Origin: Pseudonocardia sp. SCN 73-27
GTDB lineage: Bacteria; Actinomycetota; Actinomycetes; Mycobacteriales; Pseudonocardiaceae
Assembly (NCBI GenBank): GCA_001725415.1
Contig: MEGH01000036.1
Span: 1-44,274, forward strand
Reading direction: 5' to 3'
Length of the DNA: 44,274 nucleotides
In this document: piece after piece, positions 41,158-44,274 of the stretch
How positions within the stretch are numbered: the stretch's first letter is position 1
Layout: every line of letters starts with the position of its first letter
The notes under the pieces: generated by a model
Databases searched by the model: none
Seen by the model: only the letters and a program-made list of their open reading frames with translations
What the model was told of the DNA's origin: nothing
Made by a program: the position numbers and the translations under genes

Positions 41158-41205
41158 CGCAACCTCACGGTCGTCCCGGCGGCGGGTCGCAGCAGGGAGG
41201 TTGCG
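41158..41205. repeat. Palindromic intergenic element, copy C
   Basis: Arms CGCAACCTC (41158-41166) and GAGGTTGCG (41197-41205), placed in the convergent gap between the SDR gene and tatA. It shares long stretches with copies A and B at 24399 and 24459 and may act as a bidirectional terminator. Confidence 0.65.
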
Positions 41206-41218
41206 CGCGGGTCGGCGG

Positions 41219-41461
41219 TCAGCTGCCGGGGGGCTTGGCGTCCGTGGCGGGCTGGGGGGTGGCGGGCTGGGGGGCGGCGGGCTGCGGAGGGGCCGAAGGG
41301 GGCGCGGGGGCGTCGGAACCGTCCTGCGCGCGCAGCTCGGCCTTCAAGATGCGGGTCGACTGGCCGAGGCTGCGGGCGGCGTCGGGGAGCCGTTTCGCCC
41401 CGAACAGCAGGACCGCCACCCCGATGACGATCAGCCAGTGCCACCAGCTCAGCTCACCCAT
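41219..41461 (-). CDS. tatA: Twin-arginine translocase subunit TatA/E
   Basis: An 80-residue protein with one N-terminal helix ([20 protein letters not shown]), the conserved FGxKxLP hinge as FGAKRLPD, and an amphipathic helix ([18 protein letters not shown]), followed by a Pro/Ala-rich tail. This is a complete TatA-family protein that multimerises to form the Tat export channel. tatC is not in the window. ATG 41461 is the start. The Pro/Ala tail is repetitive ([15 protein letters not shown]). Confidence 0.92.
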   Translation of the reverse strand: MGELSWWHWLIVIGVAVLLFGAKRLPDAARSLGQSTRILKAELRAQDGSDAPAPPSAPPQPAAPQPATPQPATDAKPPGS

Positions 41462-41511
41462 GCCGGTCAGTGTGCCTCTTCCTGTGAATCGCTCATGCAT
41501 CGGACCGGCAA

Positions 41512-41555
41512 TTCTCAGAGGGTTCTCAGGCCATTCGTCCCGCATTCTGACAATG
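41512..41555. promoter_or_regulatory. Four 11-bp-phased direct repeats (response-regulator-type operator)
   Basis: TTC occurs at 41512, 41523, 41534 and 41545: TTCTCAG, TTCTCAG, TTCGTCC and TTCTGAC, each 11 bases from the next. Such phased direct repeats are typical of OmpR/PhoB-family binding sites. The site lies between the divergent tatA and penicillin-binding protein genes. Confidence 0.5.
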
Positions 41556-41681
41556 GTCCGGTGAATCCTGTCGCCAGGTCCGGAAAATGTGTGATGGGCG
41601 GCGGAGTCCGCTTTCGGGAGTTCGTCTCGGACAGGGCCGCGACCCGCCGTGGGCGGACGTCGTCACACGGTCCCCGCCTGG

Positions 41682-41694
41682 TAGACACGCAACG
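41682..41694 (+). promoter_or_regulatory. Possible leaderless promoter of the PBP gene, TAGACA
   Basis: TAGACA (41682-41687), seven bases, GTG 41695. The final base is A instead of the usual T, so this is weaker than the other examples. Confidence 0.35.
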
Positions 41695-43761
41695 GTGAGT
41701 GCGCGGAAGCTGCTGGGCAGGCTCGTCGTCATGATCGTGGCGGCGGGCCTCGTGCTCGCGGCGATGGTGTTCCCGGTCGTCGGCGGCGCGGGCGCCTTCG
41801 CGGGGCAGGTCGTGGAATCCGCGGTCGGGTCGACGAGCGATCTGGAGTCGGGAGTGCTGCCGGCGGCGTCGACCGTCACCGATTCCGCGGGAAATCCGAT
41901 CGCCTATCTCTTCGACCAGTACCGGGTGCCGGTGAAAGCGGCGCAGATATCACCGGCGATGAAGGCGGCGATCGTCGCGATCGAGGACAAACGCTTCTAC
42001 GAGCACGGCGGGTTCGACCCCCTCGGCGCGGCCAGGGCGCTGGTCAACAACTCCAACGGCGGCGCGAGGCAGGGCGCGTCGACGCTCACCGAGCAGTACG
42101 TGAAGAACTACGACCTCTACGTCGCCGCGACCACGGACGCCCAGCGCAGAGCCGCGGTGGCGCCGAGCTACGCGCGCAAGCTCAAGGAGGCCGAGCTCGC
42201 GATCAGCCTCGACCACAAGGTCAGCAAGGACGACATCCTCGCCGATTACCTCAACGTCGTGTACTTCGGCAACGGCGCCTACGGCATCGGCGCCGCGGCG
42301 CGCATCTACTTCGGGACGACCGCCGACCAGCTCACGGTGCCGCAGGCGGCGCTGCTGGCGGGGATGGTGCAGAGCCCGTCGGACTACGACCCGCTGCTGC
42401 ACCCCGACGCGGCGAAGGGGCGTCGCGACGTCGTGATCGGTCAGCTGCGCGACCAGGGCTCGATCACGCCCGACCAGGCGAACACAGCACTCCAGTCGCC
42501 GCTGGGGGTGCAGGCCACGCCGGCGGCGCCCGCGGAGGGCTGCATCGGCGCTGGCGACGCGGGCTTCTTCTGCGCGTACGTGCTGTCGTACCTGGAGCAG
42601 TCGGGCATCACCGCGGACCAGCTGGACTCCGGCGGCTACACGATCAGGACGACGTTGGACCGGGGCGCGCTCGACAAGCTCAAGGCGGCCGTCGACGGCC
42701 AGGTCCCGCCGACGCAGCCGCACGTCGCCGACGTGATCTCGGTGGTCAAGCCCGGTACCGACGGCCATCAGGTGGTGGCCATGGCGGCCAACCGCACCTA
42801 CGGCAACAAGCCGGGGGAGTCGAGCTACGGCCTGCCCTACGTTCCGGAGAACATGGGCGCCGGGTCGGTCTACAAGATCTTCACCGCGGCGACGGCGCTG
42901 GAGCAGGGCCGGCTCGGCATCGACTCGATCATCGACGTCCCCGCCAGCGGCTACACCTCACCGATCTACCGGGGCCCCAGCGGCACCCCGATCCCGGTCC
43001 GCAACGACGGCACCTACGCCCCGCAGCTCTCGCTCACCCAGGCGCTCGCCGAGTCGCCGAACACGGCGTTCGTGAAGCTGGAGGAGTCGACGGGCATCCC
43101 GCCGGTCGTCGACATGGCGGAGCGGCTGGGGCTGACCTCGCTCGCGACGACACCGGCGACGCGTGCGCAGGGCTCGCAGTCGATCGGGGACGTCGCGAAG
43201 TCGCAGCGGCAGGCGTCGTTCACCCTCGGCGTGTCCCCGACGAGCTCGCTGGAGCTGGCCAACGTGATGGCGACGCTGGCGAGCCACGGCACGTGGTGCC
43301 CGCCGAGCCCGCTGGTGTCGGTGACCGACCGGTCCGGGGCGCCGGTGACGGTGACGCAGCCGCAGTGCAAGCAGGTGCTCGACCCGGGGATCGCCGACAG
43401 CATGATGAATGCGCTCAGCCAGGACGACGGCCCGGGTGGCACGTCGGCGGCGGCGGCGGGGGCGATGGGCTGGGACCGGCCGGTCGCGGCGAAGACGGGG
43501 ACGACGCAGCAGTACAAGTCGGCGGCGTTCGTCGGGGCGACGCCGCAACTGGCGGGCGCGTCGATCGTGTTCGACGACAGCAGCTCCCCGCGGCCGATCT
43601 GCGACGGCAGCCCGCCCTACAGCTGCGGGTCGGGCAACATCTACGGCGGCAAGGTGCCCGCCCGGACGTTCTACCAGGGGGTCGGCGACATCCTGGCCGG
43701 GCAGCCGCCGGCGCCGTTGCCGCCGCCGGACCCGCGCTACCTGATGGGCGGCACGTCCTGA
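41695..43761 (+). CDS. Bifunctional penicillin-binding protein (transglycosylase/transpeptidase)
   Basis: A 688-residue class A penicillin-binding protein. A membrane anchor (LVVMIVAAGLVLAAMVFPVV) precedes the glycosyltransferase domain, with catalytic E97 in AIEDKRFYEHGGFDPLGAAR and GASTLTEQYVKN; this domain runs to about 250. The transpeptidase domain has nucleophile S391 in SVYK (391-394), SPN at 454-456 and KTGT from 600. All active-site motifs are present. Cysteines in WCPPSPL, PQCKQ and the C-terminal SCGSGNIYGG may form disulfides. GTG 41695 is chosen over upstream positions for the anchor and the TAGACA element. It ends in a Pro-rich tail and its 3' end overlaps the last gene by 25 bases. 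Confidence 0.93.
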   Translation: MSARKLLGRLVVMIVAAGLVLAAMVFPVVGGAGAFAGQVVESAVGSTSDLESGVLPAASTVTDSAGNPIAYLFDQYRVPVKAAQISPAMKAAIVAIEDKRFYEHGGFDPLGAARALVNNSNGGARQGASTLTEQYVKNYDLYVAATTDAQRRAAVAPSYARKLKEAELAISLDHKVSKDDILADYLNVVYFGNGAYGIGAAARIYFGTTADQLTVPQAALLAGMVQSPSDYDPLLHPDAAKGRRDVVIGQLRDQGSITPDQANTALQSPLGVQATPAAPAEGCIGAGDAGFFCAYVLSYLEQSGITADQLDSGGYTIRTTLDRGALDKLKAAVDGQVPPTQPHVADVISVVKPGTDGHQVVAMAANRTYGNKPGESSYGLPYVPENMGAGSVYKIFTAATALEQGRLGIDSIIDVPASGYTSPIYRGPSGTPIPVRNDGTYAPQLSLTQALAESPNTAFVKLEESTGIPPVVDMAERLGLTSLATTPATRAQGSQSIGDVAKSQRQASFTLGVSPTSSLELANVMATLASHGTWCPPSPLVSVTDRSGAPVTVTQPQCKQVLDPGIADSMMNALSQDDGPGGTSAAAAGAMGWDRPVAAKTGTTQQYKSAAFVGATPQLAGASIVFDDSSSPRPICDGSPPYSCGSGNIYGGKVPARTFYQGVGDILAGQPPAPLPPPDPRYLMGGTS

Positions 43762-44274
43762 CCCTGGGCGGACGCAGCGCCGGGGCCCGGGGCGCGCAGC
43801 ACCACGCAGCACCGGTCGGGTCCGGGGTTGAGGACGGCCCGGTCGGTGGGTTCGTCGCGGGCGTCGAGCACGGCGCGGACCAGGTCGAGGCTCATGCCGC
43901 AGGTCAGGGCGGGGTGGGCGGTGGCGAGCCGGTGGAACGGGCAGTTGACCAGCGTGGTGACGCCGGCGTCGGTGCGGGGTTCGAAGCCGAGACCGGCGAG
44001 CGTCGCGAGGACGTCGCCGTCGCAGGTGCGGGCGGCGTGGGTGCCGGCGGCCGCGGCGGCCGTGCGGACGGCGTCGGCCAGGTGGGTGCCGTGGCCGAGG
44101 GTGTCCTCGGCGGCGGCCGCGAGCACTGACGCGGCGAGGTCGTAGCGGCGTTCGGGCAGGCTGACCTCGAACTCGCGGGCGGAGCGGCGGTACAGCTTGG
44201 TGGGCCGGCCGGCGCCGGGGCCGCGGCGGGTGCCGAGCCTGCGGAACTCGGCGACGAGCAGCTCGTCGTCGACG
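43737..44274 (-). CDS. Winged-helix transcriptional regulator, cut by window edge
   Basis: The C-terminal 178 or so residues of a regulator that begins beyond 44274. Near the window edge the minus strand reads VDDELLVAEFRRLGTRRGPG AGRPTKLYRRS, the recognition-helix end and wing of a winged-helix domain. The rest has RYDLAASVLAAAAEDTLGHG and NCPFHRLATAHPALTCGMSL, where two cysteines and histidines could bind a metal or iron-sulfur cluster, as in SufR-like regulators of the ArsR/DeoR type. Further residues VLRAPGPGAASAQGQDVPP form a flexible tail. The first part of the DNA-binding domain is missing. Confidence 0.7.
   Translation of the reverse strand, partial: VDDELLVAEFRRLGTRRGPGAGRPTKLYRRSAREFEVSLPERRYDLAASVLAAAAEDTLGHGTHLADAVRTAAAAAGTHAARTCDGDVLATLAGLGFEPRTDAGVTTLVNCPFHRLATAHPALTCGMSLDLVRAVLDARDEPTDRAVLNPGPDRCCVVLRAPGPGAASAQGQDVPPIR

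Larger units (their letters stand above)
41462..41694. promoter_or_regulatory. tatA / PBP divergent intergenic region
   Basis: A 233-base gap, richer in A and T than its surroundings between 41460 and 41600. It contains the four phased repeats and the TAGACA element. An open frame runs from 41587 into the PBP gene but has no coding signal before 41695. No other feature is seen. Confidence 0.45.

Overview
This is a window of very GC-rich chromosome with strong G/C preference at third codon positions, many GTG starts and start/stop overlaps, typical of an actinomycete. A hopanoid operon, a DUF397 / XRE-DUF5753 / DUF574-methyltransferase group, a DprE2-like reductase, an MSMEG_0570-family protein and polyphosphate glucokinase together suggest a member of the Pseudonocardiales, perhaps Pseudonocardia. 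That taxonomic placement is inference. I found no rRNA, tRNA, CRISPR array, phage genes or insertion sequence.

Layout. (1) 1-5678, lipid and membrane genes: a cut-off SDR dehydrogenase, a DMT-type transporter, a large protein joining an MGDG-synthase-type glycosyltransferase to a wax-ester-synthase/DGAT-type acyltransferase, a divergent paralogous glycosyltransferase, and a VC0807-type membrane protein. (2) 5797-14574, minus strand: seven genes, each overlapping the next by 1-4 bases, for hopanoid synthesis: hpnC, hpnD, hpnE, polyprenyl diphosphate synthase, squalene-hopene cyclase, an HpnG-IspH fusion, and hpnH. They cover prenyl elongation, squalene formation, cyclisation and C35 side-chain addition and trimming, and also carry the last step of the MEP pathway. 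A PucR-type regulator is divergent to them. (3) 15877-18902: class II aldolase and FGGY sugar kinase on back-to-back promoters, a lipoprotein and a 40-residue protein. (4) 18993-24389: a galactose island with a small membrane protein and SSS symporter (minus), and divergent DeoR regulator, galT and galK (plus); no galE is in the window. (5) 24599-33016: regulatory and signalling genes: GT4 glycosyltransferase, small Cys/His protein, DUF397 protein, XRE regulator, DUF574 methyltransferase, ECF sigma factor with SnoaL-like tail, anti-sigma ATPase with a sigmaF/sigmaB-type promoter, DinB-like protein, two small metal-binding proteins and two STAS-type proteins. (6) 33071-37640: ppgK-pgm, then an ABC-2 exporter with its MarR regulator. 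(7) 37707-44274: small membrane protein, methyltransferase, shikimate-dehydrogenase-like protein, MSMEG_0570-family protein, DprE2-like SDR, TatA, bifunctional penicillin-binding protein and a cut-off HTH regulator.

The most unusual items are two domain fusions (glycosyltransferase-acyltransferase and HpnG-IspH), a recurring leaderless promoter layout (TANNNT, seven bases, then the start codon), a dispersed palindromic element in two convergent intergenic gaps, and four 11-bp-phased direct repeats between tatA and the penicillin-binding protein gene. Functions are assigned by recognising motifs by eye; no database search was run.
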